64,000 bases of DNA from contig VZTI01002345.1 of NCBI GenBank assembly GCA_013397865.1, forward strand, positions 1,894,333 through 1,958,332, written 5' to 3'. The first letter of the stretch is position 1, and each line of letters starts with the position of its first letter. Positions 23,701 through 33,900 of the stretch are shown here, one piece after another. The position numbers and the translations under genes are program-made. Source of the DNA: Struthidea cinerea. Lineage: Eukaryota > Chordata > Aves > Passeriformes > Corcoracidae. The notes beneath the pieces were generated by a model, which worked only from the letters and a program-made list of their open reading frames with translations, made no database searches and was not told the DNA's origin.

Positions 23701-24210
23701 AAACTGTCCTTGCAATGTTTTTATGTGTCAACTGTGAGTTTATTCCTGATCTATTTTATTTTTCCATTCTGATGTGAAAGGCCAGCCATCTCCAGAAGCA
23801 CCTGGAAATGCTCCAGAGGGACTTCATTGTTTTCAACAGAGAAAAGTAAGTTTTGATCCAGAGGCAGCAGAAGAGGCACTGGCCCTTGCCAAAGCCTTTG
23901 ACAGTTTTGGGGGGCCCAGAGCTGAGGGAGCTTNNNNNNNNNNNNNNGGGCTGTGGGGGCCCTATCTTGAAGAAGCTTGGGGGGCTCAGGGCTGGAGGAA
24001 CTGTGGAGTGAGTGGCAGCTCATGCCAGGGAGTGGGGTGCTCCAAGGTGGCTGTGCCACTGTGGGGTCTTGGCACTGCCTGGGCTTCCCCTCACAACTCA
24101 GTCATCCTTTTCTATCCCCAAGGGTAATACCTCACCATGACAGCATCCAAGAGACCATGACAAAAAGTGGAGGCACACACAGGGAGGACAACCAGAACAA
24201 CAACCTCTGA
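2703..24210 (+). CDS. STK32A: STK32A (YANK1) serine/threonine kinase, 12 coding exons, 394 aa
   Basis: STK32A belongs to the YANK family of AGC-like serine/threonine kinases; its cellular substrates are poorly defined. The twelve coding exons (listed separately) join in phase with no frameshift or internal stop to 394 codons, close to the human length of about 396. Visible motifs are: N-terminal MGATTS, a candidate myristoylation signal at Gly2; glycine loop GKGSFGK (30-36); catalytic lysine in YAMKY (Lys52); HRDIKPDN (144-151, Asp146 catalytic); DFN at 164-166 in place of DFG, the usual STK32 form; APE (188-190); and the basic tail stretch [11 protein letters not shown]. The C terminus ends QNNNL as in mammalian STK32A. 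STK32B and STK32C were considered; the N terminus, the hinge [15 protein letters not shown] and the C-terminal tail fit STK32A best. The start at 2703 has a strong context (A at -3, G at +4). The gene converges with DPYSL3. Confidence 0.96.
2755..6578 (+). other. STK32A: STK32A intron 2
   Basis: This 3.8-kb intron contains no recognised exon, repeat family or RNA gene. Open frames of up to 161 codons at 2.8-3.6 kb have no family resemblance and no matching splice context. Confidence 0.5.
6579..6634 (+). CDS. STK32A: STK32A exon 3: glycine-rich loop
   Basis: The exon encodes residues 18-36 ([19 protein letters not shown]), the first beta strand and the G-x-G-x-x-G nucleotide loop. The acceptor is TCTTGCAG and the donor GTGAGT. 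Length is 56 bp, and the exon ends in phase 0. Confidence 0.95.
7634..7785 (+). CDS. STK32A: STK32A exon 4: catalytic lysine and helix C
   Basis: The exon encodes residues 37-86 and two bases of codon 87. It carries Lys52 in YAMKY, which positions the ATP phosphates, and the helix C region ([14 protein letters not shown]) expected to supply the partner glutamate. The acceptor is CTTAG and the donor GTAAGA. Length is 152 bp. Confidence 0.96.
8328..8341. repeat. Poly(A) run, 14 bases
   Basis: A homopolymer of 14 A lies in STK32A intron 4. No target-site duplication or recognisable retroelement body is visible next to it. Confidence 0.8.
9292..9465 (+). CDS. STK32A: STK32A exon 5: hinge and N-terminal C-lobe
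   Basis: The exon encodes residues 88-144 and the split codons 87 and 145. It covers the hinge ([15 protein letters not shown]) and the helix leading to the catalytic loop ([12 protein letters not shown]). The acceptor is TTTTAG and the donor GTCAGC. Length is 174 bp. Confidence 0.96.
9466..12051 (+). other. STK32A: STK32A intron 5
   Basis: This 2.6-kb intron becomes AT-rich from about 10.6 to 11.75 kb, where a 26-bp tandem duplication lies at 10634-10685. The segment at about 10,690-10,850 contains several TAAT/ATTGA-type words in complex, non-repetitive sequence, as seen in conserved non-coding elements; conservation could not be tested. Confidence 0.4.
10634..10685. repeat. 26-bp tandem duplication, two copies
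   Basis: Two adjacent 26-base copies (10634-10659 and 10660-10685) begin TGCAAGTT and end AACACTGTAA. They differ at one position. This is a recent local duplication in STK32A intron 5. Confidence 0.9.
12052..12089 (+). CDS. STK32A: STK32A exon 6: catalytic loop
   Basis: This 38-bp exon supplies the last base of Arg145 and then [12 protein letters not shown], the catalytic loop with Asp146, Lys148 and Asn151. It is too short to be found by frame length alone; it is fixed by acceptor TTCTCAG, donor GTAGGT and perfect phase with both neighbours. Confidence 0.95.
12090..17081 (+). other. STK32A: STK32A intron 6 (largest, 5.0 kb)
   Basis: No exon, RNA gene or known repeat was recognised. The stretch at about 14,340-14,700 is complex, AT-rich and contains several homeodomain-like TAAT/ATTAA words, so it is a candidate conserved non-coding element. 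An open frame of 142 codons at 13809-14237 resembles nothing known and is regarded as chance. Confidence 0.4.
17082..17171 (+). CDS. STK32A: STK32A exon 7: DFN motif and activation segment
   Basis: The exon encodes residues 158-187. [13 protein letters not shown] contains Asp164 for magnesium binding, followed by Phe165 and Asn166 where most kinases have glycine. The activation segment [16 protein letters not shown] follows. The acceptor is CTTTCAG and the donor GTGAGA. Length is 90 bp. Confidence 0.96.
18435..18532 (+). CDS. STK32A: STK32A exon 8: APE motif and helix F
   Basis: The exon encodes residues 188-220. It starts with APEMF and continues with [16 protein letters not shown], the helix F aspartate and hydrophobic spine region. 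The acceptor is TTTCACAG and the donor GTATGT. Length is 98 bp, ending in phase 0. Confidence 0.96.
20378..20494 (+). CDS. STK32A: STK32A exon 9: C-lobe
   Basis: The exon encodes residues 221-259, from [16 protein letters not shown] to the end of the helix [10 protein letters not shown]. The acceptor is CCCACAG and the donor GTGAGG. Length is 117 bp, phase 0 at both ends. Confidence 0.96.
22225..22350 (+). CDS. STK32A: STK32A exon 10: end of kinase domain
   Basis: The exon encodes residues 260-301. [13 protein letters not shown] is the kinase subdomain XI region with its conserved arginine, and [15 protein letters not shown] leads into the C-terminal extension. The acceptor is TTGCTGCAG and the donor GTAAGG. 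Length is 126 bp. Confidence 0.95.
23315..23443 (+). CDS. STK32A: STK32A exon 11: basic C-terminal tail
   Basis: The exon encodes residues 302-344. [19 protein letters not shown] is strongly family-specific, and the stretch [12 protein letters not shown] is highly basic and could bind acidic lipids or act as a nuclear signal (inference). The acceptor is CCTCCAG and the donor GTGAGA. Length is 129 bp. Confidence 0.95.
23781..23845 (+). CDS. STK32A: STK32A exon 12: C-terminal helix
   Basis: This 65-bp exon encodes residues 345-365, ending FIVFNREK as in mammalian STK32A. The acceptor is the less common AAAG (GATGTGAAAG); the CAG four bases downstream would shift the frame and lose the family match. 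The donor is GTAAGT. Confidence 0.88.
23910..24010 (+). repeat. G-rich imperfect repeat around a 14-base assembly gap
   Basis: STK32A intron 12 holds two or three degenerate copies of a unit reading roughly CTTGGGGGGCTCAGGGCTG. They are interrupted by N at 23934-23947. Runs of three to seven G could form quadruplex structure, which may explain the small gap. Confidence 0.5.
24123..24210 (+). CDS. STK32A: STK32A exon 13: C terminus and stop
   Basis: The exon encodes residues 366-394 and stop TGA at 24208-24210. The last residues REDNQNNNL match the end of mammalian STK32A (DGQNNNL), which supports the uncommon AAG acceptor (CCCCAAG). The middle of the exon is poorly conserved. The 3' UTR continues downstream with an unknown end. 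Confidence 0.9.
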
Positions 24211-26610
24211 GAACAGCACAGCCCCTGCCGGGGGCCTCCTTGTGGAGCTGGGGCTCACCAACCCGTGCACCTTCACAGTGTCGGGCCATGGACTTGTCCT
24301 CTGCTGCTGGGACCCTGCCAATAGCCCAGGGCGCAGAGGAGAGCTGGGCCTCCCACTCCCTCCGCTTTGCACCCCACAGCCAGAGGCTCCTGAGCATGGG
24401 GGGCAAGGCTGTGGGGGCTGCCTTGCAATTGGCCACAGTTGATTAGACTCAGATCCTATTGTGTTGTCTTTCATGGTGGCAGGAATGGGACCACAAGACA
24501 ATGGATAAGACAGTATCCACTATTTTGGCTTGCCTGGCAGGTGCCACAGCCTTTGGTGTCACCATGCAGGCAACTGCCAGAGTGTGACCGAGAGGCTGAG
24601 CTGCACTGTGCTTAGAGGTGCCCAGCACCACGTCAGTCGCGGTACTGGGGCCACAGCTGTGCCGTGCCGGAGGGCTCTGCAGAGGTTGGGATTTCTGCAT
24701 GGATGGGCTCATGGCTGGCTGCCCGAGGTGGAAGAGGTGGCTCCCAGATGCAGGGTCTTCACCAATGCATTGTGACAAAAGTGGCCTTTGCTTACAGACA
24801 GCTCCTGCAAACATCTGTGAGGGTGGGCACAGGAGGCTGAAGATGAACTCCTTCTTTAGTTGGGAGGAGGCAGCAAAGGTTTCCTGCCCAGTTAGCCCTC
24901 TCTCCGTGTACCCAGCAGGGCTGGCATGGTGGGTGGTCAGTGTGCAGACAGATGTGGACACCAAAAGGTAACAACCAGGCACTGGTGAATCCCGATGCTT
25001 TACCAGTCTAGCCTGAAAAATCCATTCACCATCATGTTAAACTGCTGCAGCTCACTGAATCTGATGGGGTTTGGCTTCCAAAACCAGAGGGAAATTTAAA
25101 TGTGTATTCTGAATCTCTCCACCACTGAAACAACACTCGATTTAAGCAGGGACTGCTTTCAGGAACAACTGCAGTGCTGGTGTGGTCTTGCCAAGACTGA
25201 GATTGGCCAAGGCATTGCTACTGCGGTAATGCTGGGAATTATGCTATTATTTAAATGCTTTGACAGGCCTGAGGTTTCACCTTCTTGTTTGACATTTTTC
25301 CCATTCTCAGCAATATAGTGAATGCATGATGCACTCTTTGCCTCCCATTAACCCAAAGGTTAACGTCCTGTCTGCCCCATCTGTCCCTGCAACAGCATGC
25401 AGCGGGTGTCCCGGCATCGAGCAGTGCAGTTTGTGCCTAAAAACAGGCTTTAGTTTGGTGTCTTCTATGTTCTCACCACTCGTGCAGGAGTGGGGGGGCA
25501 GGTGTCCCATAGCCAGCTGCTCCCCAGCTGGCTGCCGTCACTCGGGGTGCCAGGGTGAGGGGAAGAATGTTTCGGGCGACAGCTGCTGGGACCGTGGCCG
25601 CAGCGCTCACCGTGCCGGTGCCCCGTGTTCCTCCGCGCCGTCCGCAGTGCTCTGCTCAATGTGCTGCAGCCTCACCTTCTCCCTGCACATGCTGCGCCTG
25701 GGCGGCAGCATCGCCATGCCTGTGAAAGTAGCCACTGGGAAAGGGCACCCTGTTCCACCCAGGGAGCCAAAAAGCTGGAGTGGAATTAGTTCATCAGTAA
25801 GTGAGTATCGGAGTCCTCAATGAGTGTCACTGTCATGGGAAAGTCACCTTTTCCTGCTTAGTCACAACACACCTTTCCCTGCTCCATCAGAAGACACCCC
25901 AATTAATGTCGCAGTGTGCTTGCTCTCCCCTTCCCCAGCCATGCTGGCTTTCAAGCAGTAGGACTTCGGAGGGAGGTAGGGACTCCATGTGTCTCGGCCT
26001 TTGACTCATCATTCCCAGGAAGTCTTTCCAAAGCACCTCCAGTGTTTCCCATTGATCCTCTGCTCTCTACCGAGTCCTACACCAGGTCTGGCGCCAGGCA
26101 CCAAGTCTGGCACCAGGCACTGTCAGGCGGGACTGTGCTGACTGCTGTCCCTGTCTCCTGCACAGCACATCGCTATCATTGCCCTGCTCTGGTGCAGGCA
26201 GAGGTTCATATACCGTAAGTGTATTTATCTGGAATCCTAGCTCTGCTCCTCACTAGGGAAAAATCTACTGCTGCAAAAAAACCTCTCTACTGGCTGGTCA
26301 GAGAAGTCCCAAAACTGCTGAAGTACTTAAATGGTAAGAACATTGCATATTTAAAAATTTCCCAAGGATTTCTACAACCATCTCTCTATTCCCCTCTTCC
26401 TCTGTACACAGAGGCACAGTCTCAGTTTAATCTCTACCAGGCAACAGGAAAAAGCCTTAATTATTTGATGGAAGAACTTCACAAAGCTTGTAAGCACAGC
26501 CTTCCCCACCCCAGCACAACTATTCTGACCTGGCCCCTTAAGGACTGCTGCAGGGACAGCTTGTCCTGCCCGAGTTGAAGACATGTAAAAATAAGTACTT
26601 CAAGGTCAAG
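24211..26610. other. STK32A 3' UTR and intergenic spacer
   Basis: This stretch lies between the two convergent genes. I see no plus-strand AATAAA between the STK32A stop and 26.6 kb, so the STK32A transcript end cannot be placed; the first plus-strand AATAAA is at 27253-27258. A 19-bp tandem pair lies at 26080-26117. No gene was recognised. Confidence 0.5.
26080..26117. repeat. 19-bp tandem duplication, two copies
   Basis: Two adjacent 19-base copies (26080-26098 and 26099-26117) start CACCA and end CAGG. They differ at two positions. The pair lies in the spacer between STK32A and DPYSL3. Confidence 0.85.
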
Positions 26611-26635
26611 TACTAAAGAAGATGAAAAAAAGTTA

Positions 26636-26641
26636 TTTATT
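26636..26641 (-). terminator. DPYSL3: Distal poly(A) signal AATAAA for DPYSL3
   Basis: The minus strand reads GCTAAATAAATAAC here, a canonical AATAAA inside overlapping AU-rich words, about 1.19 kb past the stop. This is the best candidate for the main 3' end. Confidence 0.45.
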
Positions 26642-27240
26642 TAGCACAGCTGAAACTGACCCTTAATTTTTGTAATCTTTAAAAAACAATCACTTTTTTT
26701 TTGCATGCTTTGCAAGCTTTGGAGGACAGTGCCTCTTGGTCTAACAGACAATGCCTGATGGAAGGGGGGCATTTCACTGACAGGAGCCCACAGAAAACAG
26801 CTTCCAAGGCTGTCCAGACAGGATGACCCCAAAGCCATACCCAGGCAGTGCCATGTGGAGCTGGTCCATGTCAACACACAGAAGACAGGCACAGCTCTTG
26901 CCAGGCAGTCACAGCCCATGGTGGCCAGGCCAGGCTCAGCCAGGACTGCATGAACAAAATGACAGGCTTTTACAAATACTTGCAATGTGCTGTTTTGCCA
27001 GTACCTTTACCTTTGCCTGAGAAGCTACACCAACAGCCTGACACCTGTAGCAGTGAGCACTGCATGGTGTTGCCCCAATGGCCTGTTGCTGCAGCCCCCT
27101 CCAGCCCCAACACAACCCAAACCCCTCTGCCGCCCCAGCCCAGTTCCCTGCGGGTGCACCTGTGCACTGCCCCTGCCAAGCAGCAGCAGTCTGACGAAGA
27201 GAAGAGCCAGCCAACAACATGAGTTTTTTGAAGGAACGAC

Positions 27241-27258
27241 TTTTTTTTTTTTAATAAA
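27241..27258 (+). repeat. T12 run joined to AATAAA (plus); A12 run on minus
   Basis: Twelve T at 27241-27252 run directly into AATAAA at 27253-27258 on the plus strand. In the DPYSL3 transcript this is an A12 tract inside the 3' UTR, a likely internal-priming site for oligo-dT. On the plus strand it could serve as a distal STK32A poly(A) signal, giving antisense overlap, but nothing else supports that. Confidence 0.5.
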
Positions 27259-27743
27259 GTGTACAAAGTAGTAAAACTCCTTACACAAGGTGCTGTGACA
27301 GCTGTTACAGAGATGATTCGAGCTCCCCCATAGGCCTCATAATGAAACGCCAGAGCATTCAGTGGAGATGAAGGAGATGAATGTGACAGACCCACCTGTC
27401 CCTACGAGCTCAGTGCACCTGCCCTCCCCATCCAACATCCTGCCTCCAGCCAGACCCTGCTCCCTCATCTGCCTGGCTGGGTCGCCCTGCAGGCTATTCC
27501 CACTGTCCCACACCACGGCATCCCATACACGTTCAACACCAATAACACTGAACCGAGCAACCTGTCCGAGCGGCATGCATACAGAGAGGAAGAGCAAAAC
27601 ACAACCCAACCAAACCCACAACAGTAACAACAACAGAACTTTAAGGCTATGCAAAAACAAAATGAAGCAACATCTTTAAAGCTAGGTAGCAAGTAGCATT
27701 TGTGAAACATAAGGCTTGAGGCTTATTGATTCTTCAGAACAGG

Positions 27744-27749
27744 TTTATT
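27744..27749 (-). terminator. DPYSL3: Proximal poly(A) signal AATAAA for DPYSL3
   Basis: A canonical AATAAA lies 81 bases past the DPYSL3 stop on the minus strand. It could give a very short 3' UTR isoform. Confidence 0.35.
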
Positions 27750-27829
27750 TCTTTTCATTCTTAAACACCAATGTACCATTTTCTTCCTTTGCTTGAACAG
27801 GGATTTTGTTTCCTCCTCAGCCAAGACAT

Positions 27830-27918
27830 TTAGCTCAGGGAGGTGATGTTGGAGCGACCTCCCGGGGGTGCAACGATGCGCTTGCTTGCTGAGCGCATGC
27901 CTTCATCAACCTGGGTAC
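27830..27918 (-). CDS. DPYSL3: DPYSL3 exon 14: C terminus and stop
   Basis: The exon encodes residues 542-570, starting TQVDEGMRSASKRIVAPP and ending GGRSNITSLS, with stop TAA at 27832-27830. The acceptor on the minus strand is TATCCCAG. This tail is flexible and is the end of the regulatory region that is phosphorylated or cleaved by calpain in family members. Confidence 0.96.
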
Positions 27919-30900
27919 CTGGGATAGGACAAGAAAGTACGAAGGGAATGAAGAAAGCAAAGTTAAGAGCATCTTCTTCACAGGACTGAGCAGTCAGGCA
28001 GCCTGGAGTCTTGCCAAGGCCCTCCAGAAACTATCTACTGCAACCTGCTCCCTCTCCAACTCCAGTAGCAACCCCAAGAGCAGCAGTGGCTTGAACATCT
28101 CTGCAGATGCATCGTGAACAGACCCACGCAGCAAGAACAGTATCGGATATTGTGCTGACCCCCACAGTCTGCCTTGCTTTTACTGCAAGGTGCAGCTCCA
28201 GCCATGTCCTTTAAGGGACACACAGGATCTTGCCCTGCCATGATCCACTCTTGTGCTTACCTTGCCGCAGGCCACCTCCAACTGCCCCCTGCCCCAGGCC
28301 AGGGACAAGGACCATGGCCAGTGGCTCTGTCCCCTCCCAGCCCAGCCCCATGTGTTCACCTGACAGGCTGAATCCAGACTGATGGAGATTCCTGACAGGC
28401 GGTGTCTGACGTGTGGGGGACCCCCTGGTTGACCCCGCAGGGGTGCCCCCCTTGGGGGTGGTGGTCAGGTCAAACACGGGTCCGTCATACAAGCCCCGGG
28501 GCACAGCATGCATCTCTGCCATCTGTCACCAGAGAGAAGAGGACAGTGACACTTCTCTGAGCCCAGGACGCATCATGCTCCAGCCATCCCCTGGCTCCTC
28601 AGTCCCCCTGCAGAAGGAACTCACATTGCCACGCACCCTAAGTCCTGCAGCACTGAGGCCTGGCACAGCCCCACTGCCCACCCTTCACCCCTGCCCTGTA
28701 AGGGGTGCAGAGCCAGTGCAACAGGCTATCACCCCGATGGGGTTTATGCTGCACAAATGGGGGAGGAGAAGGCGATTTTGGCCAACCTCTTAATTTTTAA
28801 CTCAGCATTTCCCTCCAGACTCCTGCTGCAGCAGGACAGGATGAGGACAGACATTACCACTGCTAACCTTGAGGAGCACCTGCCTCCAACATGGCCCACT
28901 GCTAACACGAAGGGCTTCCTATCCAAGCCTCAGCTATTTTGTACGTTCAAAATACACCACCAGTTTGCAGCACTGCTTACAGGTTCCGGCAAGAACAGCA
29001 AAGGAAAACCAACCAGTTATTAAGGGCAATTTGGGCTAACAGTATCCCAACTCTGTCTCCTGGCATCCCCGTCTCCTCACCTTCCTCCTGGCTTTGATGC
29101 GCTTGTAGACATAGTCAGGGAAAGGGCTGCTGGGCAGGAATCGTCCAGTCCCCTGGGTCACATGCAGGTTGCCATCCTCCATCATGATCTTCCCCTGGCA
29201 TATGACAACCAGCGGGGCCCCACGGAGCTCCATCCCCTCAAAGATGTTGTATTCAGCCACCTGCAGCAACCCCAGGATGATGGTCAGGAGGGACAGGAGC
29301 ACTGCCTGCCCACTCAGGGTGGGTCAGTCCCCACACCTCGCTGCTGGAGTCACCAATGCAGGCAGAAGACACCTGTAACAGCCTTGCCTGTTCAGAGGCC
29401 TCCAGTAGCTCACTAGCCCATCACAGTAAAAACCCACCAGAGCTCCCAACATGAACCAGGACCTGCTGGTTTGAAGCTCAGTGTGAGGAAGTACTCCAAG
29501 AACAGACGAAGGCAGGACCTAGGCTTGAGGTAAGGCATGAACAAAGCACTGTGGCAAGGCCAGGAAAAATATTTGTGCCTGGAAGAGGAACCAAGGTAAG
29601 GAGAAATGTGCGTCTTTACACCTGCATGGGACAGGGTCAGGAGAAGAACACCCAAGCAGGGTGAAAAAAGCCCCATGTCCTGAGCCTAGGGCTCATGGAC
29701 ATTCTACCCACAGTCACAACTGGCACCACCTGGAGCCTGGGCTCAGTCAATCCTCCTCAGAGTCAAGCAGGACAGTACCAAGCTCCCAGCAGCCAGGCAA
29801 CCTTTCTACAAAGCTACTTGCACGCCACCCGCCAGCGTTCACACAGATGAGCAGAGGACTTACAGATTGATGAGTTTTTGCTGTGATGATCTTTACCGCA
29901 TCAGGATCCCATATAACCAGATCGCTGTCCGAGCCCACTGCTATTCTCCCTTTTCGTGGATACAGGTTGAAGATTTTGGCAGCATTAGTGCTTGTCACAG
30001 CCACAAACTGGTTTTCATCCATCTTTCCTGTGGCCTGCTCACACACAAAGAGAACTAAGTCCTTCTATGGGGAAAGGGTGAGTAAGAGCCCTGGGAAGCA
30101 CCATCCTCACTCCCACACAAGGTGCTGGCTGGCTGGGCCCAAGCTTCTGAGGCTGATCTTACTAACTGGTGCCAGACAGACCAAGAACTGGGGGCACAGT
30201 TACAGCTTCTGGATGTTCACCCCAAGCCTGCAACAGCCACCCCTCCTGCTCCAGCTTGATTTGACTCTCAAAGCCAGAGAGGGAACAAGCTCTGTGGGGC
30301 AGTAGCATGGGTGTGTGAGATGGCAACCACCTGTGCCCACTCTGCCCCCTCCCTGGTGGCACTCTCACCACTGCCTTGTCCCAGATGACAGACATTCGTT
30401 CCTCTATGCCGTTGGTTCCTTCTGGGATCGCTGTGAAGTTGTCTTTTCCAATGGCTTTCTGCGCGGTGCTGAAGGTACAGTGAGCACTTCCCGACACCTG
30501 CAGATCACCACTGAAGAGCGGTGGAACAAACCCATTGTCAGTCATTTTGCAGCCAGCAATAGAGACACGAGGGATATGGATTTCCTCTGGCTACGGGCAG
30601 CCCCCGGCTCAGTTTTTTTTACTCTGCACCCTCATTTCCACAGCCCCTCTGCCTGAAGACTTCCACCTGACCCAGCCCCTGGGGCAGCGGTATCACGTGG
30701 GGGCAAGAGACCTCTGCCACGCTGTGCTACCCGCCTGAGCATGGACAGCATCCTGTACAAAAGAGAAGTCAACAGCTCAGCTCCTAGGGAACACGGTGGT
30801 CTTTGTGTCAATCCAGAAGATGTCCTTTCATACCAGACTTCATCATTTGCACAAGTATAAAGAAAAAAACATGCCAGTGCAAGTCACAAAACCCATTTCT

Positions 30901-33900
30901 GGCAGTTTGTCAGGTCTACTTGAGAGAGCCCTTCTGCCACACACAGAGGAAGAGGCATCTCTGCTCCAAGACTGTTCCCCAGTCCCACAGGCCAGCCCTT
31001 GTGTTGTGCACTGCCAGCTCCTGCATGCTGAGGGCTAGCACAGTCCTCCCCTGCCCCATGAAAGCCTGCTGCAGTGGAATGGAGGGAGTTGGGACTGCCC
31101 AGAAGCAGCTCTCTGTAGGAAGCCCAGAAATGCTTCACTGAGGCCTCTTCACCCTCTGCCCGAAGGGGTACCTGGATGGATGAGATGCCCTGACCCATCC
31201 CGCTCTTAGGAAAGAGGAGGAGCCAGCGAGCTGCCCACAGACAAGGCAGGGAGAGGAGCTGTCCATGGCTCCCTGGAAGTCACCCAGCTGCTGCTGGGCT
31301 CTCAGGGAACATTGGACAGGCAGCAGTTGGAAAGTCATTGCTGCCAGGCAAAAGGAAGCAGATCAAAGCAAGCCAGCTCCCAGCACTGTCTGCATGAGGC
31401 AAGGGGCCTCAAGCACGTGGACAATGCAGACACAGTGACTCTCCTCAAGGCTGCAAATCTGCCCTAATCCACTGGTAATCTCCACCTTCCTTGGATCATT
31501 TCTGCCATATGTCTGATGGACTGTACAGAGAGAGGTCCAGAATGATGACACAACATGCTTTCTGCTGGAGAAAAGCCATCCAGCCCAGCTGGAACCTCAC
31601 AGTCTCTCCTCCCGCTGCAGCCTCACAGAAAATGGTATGGCAAAGGTGTCAAGACAGACACCTATGAGCTGCAGGGACCAAGAATTGCTTGTGTCTTCTT
31701 TAAGGTCTGGCGTAAATTGGAAGGTAAGGATTAGAAAACCAGTTCAGGAGCTGGGCTCACTTTTCCTTGCTAGTTGTTAAGACCTGCACCTCTATCGTAC
31801 ATCCAGTACGAGCTGAGGTATGTCTTGTTCATTGACCACAGCAAAATGCAGGGTGAGCTGCATATTTGGACCCCCAAATGCACTGGCACCTCTCTTACAC
31901 CCAGACACAGCATCTCCACTCTGGCACAATCCAGGTTTATCCTAAGGTGCCCTGCTGAAGAGACACCTCTTAGTGACTGCTCATCTCTTGCTCATCTTGG
32001 CAGAGATGTTTCCAGCATTACCTCAAAGGACATTTCCATTTACAACCCCCTCAGTGTCAGCCATCCCCCGGCTAACAGACCAGGCAGCGTGCGCACAATC
32101 GGATGTACAAACACAGGCTGAGTGGTGTGCGATGGACACACGGCACGTAGACAGGGCCAGGAACGCACAGTATCCTCAGCTGCTGTGCTGGCCTTGCCAG
32201 TGAGAGGATGGAGTGTAACTGTGAAAGGTCATAGCAAACTGCTGAAGTGCTTTTCTTGTTTGTCTTTGTTTTCAACATATCCCTTCTCTACCTCCTTGCC
32301 TTCAGGATGAAAAACCAACCTGCCATCCCAGCCAGATGTGCAGGAGCTGCTCCTAAAGGTCTCCTGCACTCTGCAGGCTCTGCTATTGCTCACCTGTATA
32401 GGCGTGTGAATATATCTGCTTTGTATTTGACTGGGGTCCCCACTAGCCTGTGAAACATGTAATGCCTTCCACATTGGTGCAGCATCCTGCATCATCCTGC
32501 AGCATCCCAACCCAGGCAGCCATTCCCCATTTCTCCAGCTCACTGAATGGTTCCGTCAACAAGTCTGTTTCAGCTTGTCCTCATTTCTTATCCTTCTTCA
32601 GGGCATTTAAAATGGTTCATGACTACTGGTATTTTTCTCATTAGTAATGTTAAGCTTGCGGTGTCCTCCCTCAACTCTCGAGGATAAACCAACACGGCTT
32701 GGAGTCAGAGCCATTTCACTGGTCAGTTCATTACATCCCTACAGTGAAGTGGTTCAGGTTGGACTAACCTCTTTCTTCCCTATCCAGAGTCCACGTTCCC
32801 CTAGCAGTATCCCCAGCAGAGCTGTCACTCACCTGGCCAGGAGGGAGTTGATGTAGTCAGGAGTGGTTGGGTCGGGGCTCAGTGGTGGAGAGACCACAAA
32901 TGCTGCAGCCTTGGCCCAGTTCTTGCTCCAGTAGTGTGTTCCGTCAGTCCCCAGACTAGCTGTGATGGGCTCACCAAACACCACAATGCCTGGAGAAGGG
33001 CACAGAAAGAACAGTGTTTCGGTGGAGCCTGGTGGCATTCTCTGCTCCACAGCACTACCAACAGCCTGCCATGTCCCGAGAATACCCAGACCCATGCCAT
33101 CACCACAGGGTCCTCCTGCTCAAGGGCACAGATCCTAGTGCACCAGAATCCCACTTCACACCTCCTGGGGCAGGGGCACAGAGCCCACTGAACAGAGCTG
33201 TTGACATGCTCACACTTGTGGGGCATCCCTGTGCTCCACCACCACTGACAAATGGAGCTCCCAGCCACCTGAAAAGGCACCCAGGCACCTCCAAGGAGCC
33301 AGCACTTCAAAGGGAGGCCAGAGCTATACACAGCAGCTCAACCCATTAGCACGTGCATTGAACAAAGCATCCTCACTGAGCCCTTCACAGCTGCAGGCAA
33401 ACTGTGGTCATGTTTGGCATTGCTCCTACCTGTGCCCCACATATTGGTGTTTGTCACTGTGAGCGACACTGACGGCAAGGAATGTCACGACTAAGTTCAG
33501 AAGGGAAAGCAGTTCTGACCTTTATTAATTAATTAATTCATCTTTTATAACAGGTTTCGCAAAGAGTGTGTTGAAAGGCATAAGACAATTGGGTGCTCGG
33601 CCATCCACCCCTTGAGGGGACTGGTCAAGCTCTAAGACACTTATTCTAAAATATCAGAAAGCTAGAACCATAACAGTCTTGCATAACAAACCCAGGTGCA
33701 AGATAACGAGTTAGTTTACAAGAACTCATAGCAGTGTTTTTCATAGCTTCTGTGAGAACTGCAAAGTTCTCACAGAATGCTGCAGAAAGCTGAAAGATTT
33801 CTCTACCAAAGCTTTTCAGCATCCACAGGTGTTACCTGATTGACAACAGGAGATGGCTCCATGTGGCCTGCTGCAGTGTCATCCTGCTCTTCACAAGTCA

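Larger units (their letters stand above)
26618..27829 (-). other. DPYSL3: DPYSL3 3' UTR (right end approximate)
   Basis: The region downstream of the DPYSL3 stop has 3' UTR character on the minus strand: T-rich stretches, no long conserved frame and two AATAAA signals. One signal is at 27749-27744, only 81 bases past the stop. The second is at 26641-26636 within an AU-rich stretch and would give a UTR of about 1.2 kb. The exact cleavage site is a guess about 15-25 bases past the distal signal. Confidence 0.5.

Noticed and set aside
23786..23845. Use of the CAG at 23783-23785 as the STK32A exon 12 acceptor
   Set aside because: It shifts the frame and loses the FIVFNREK family match; the AAAG acceptor at 23780 keeps it.
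2703..24210. STK32B or STK32C as the identity of the left gene
   Set aside because: The MGA-TS N terminus, the [18 protein letters not shown] tail and the QNNNL C terminus are STK32A-specific, and the partner gene is DPYSL3.
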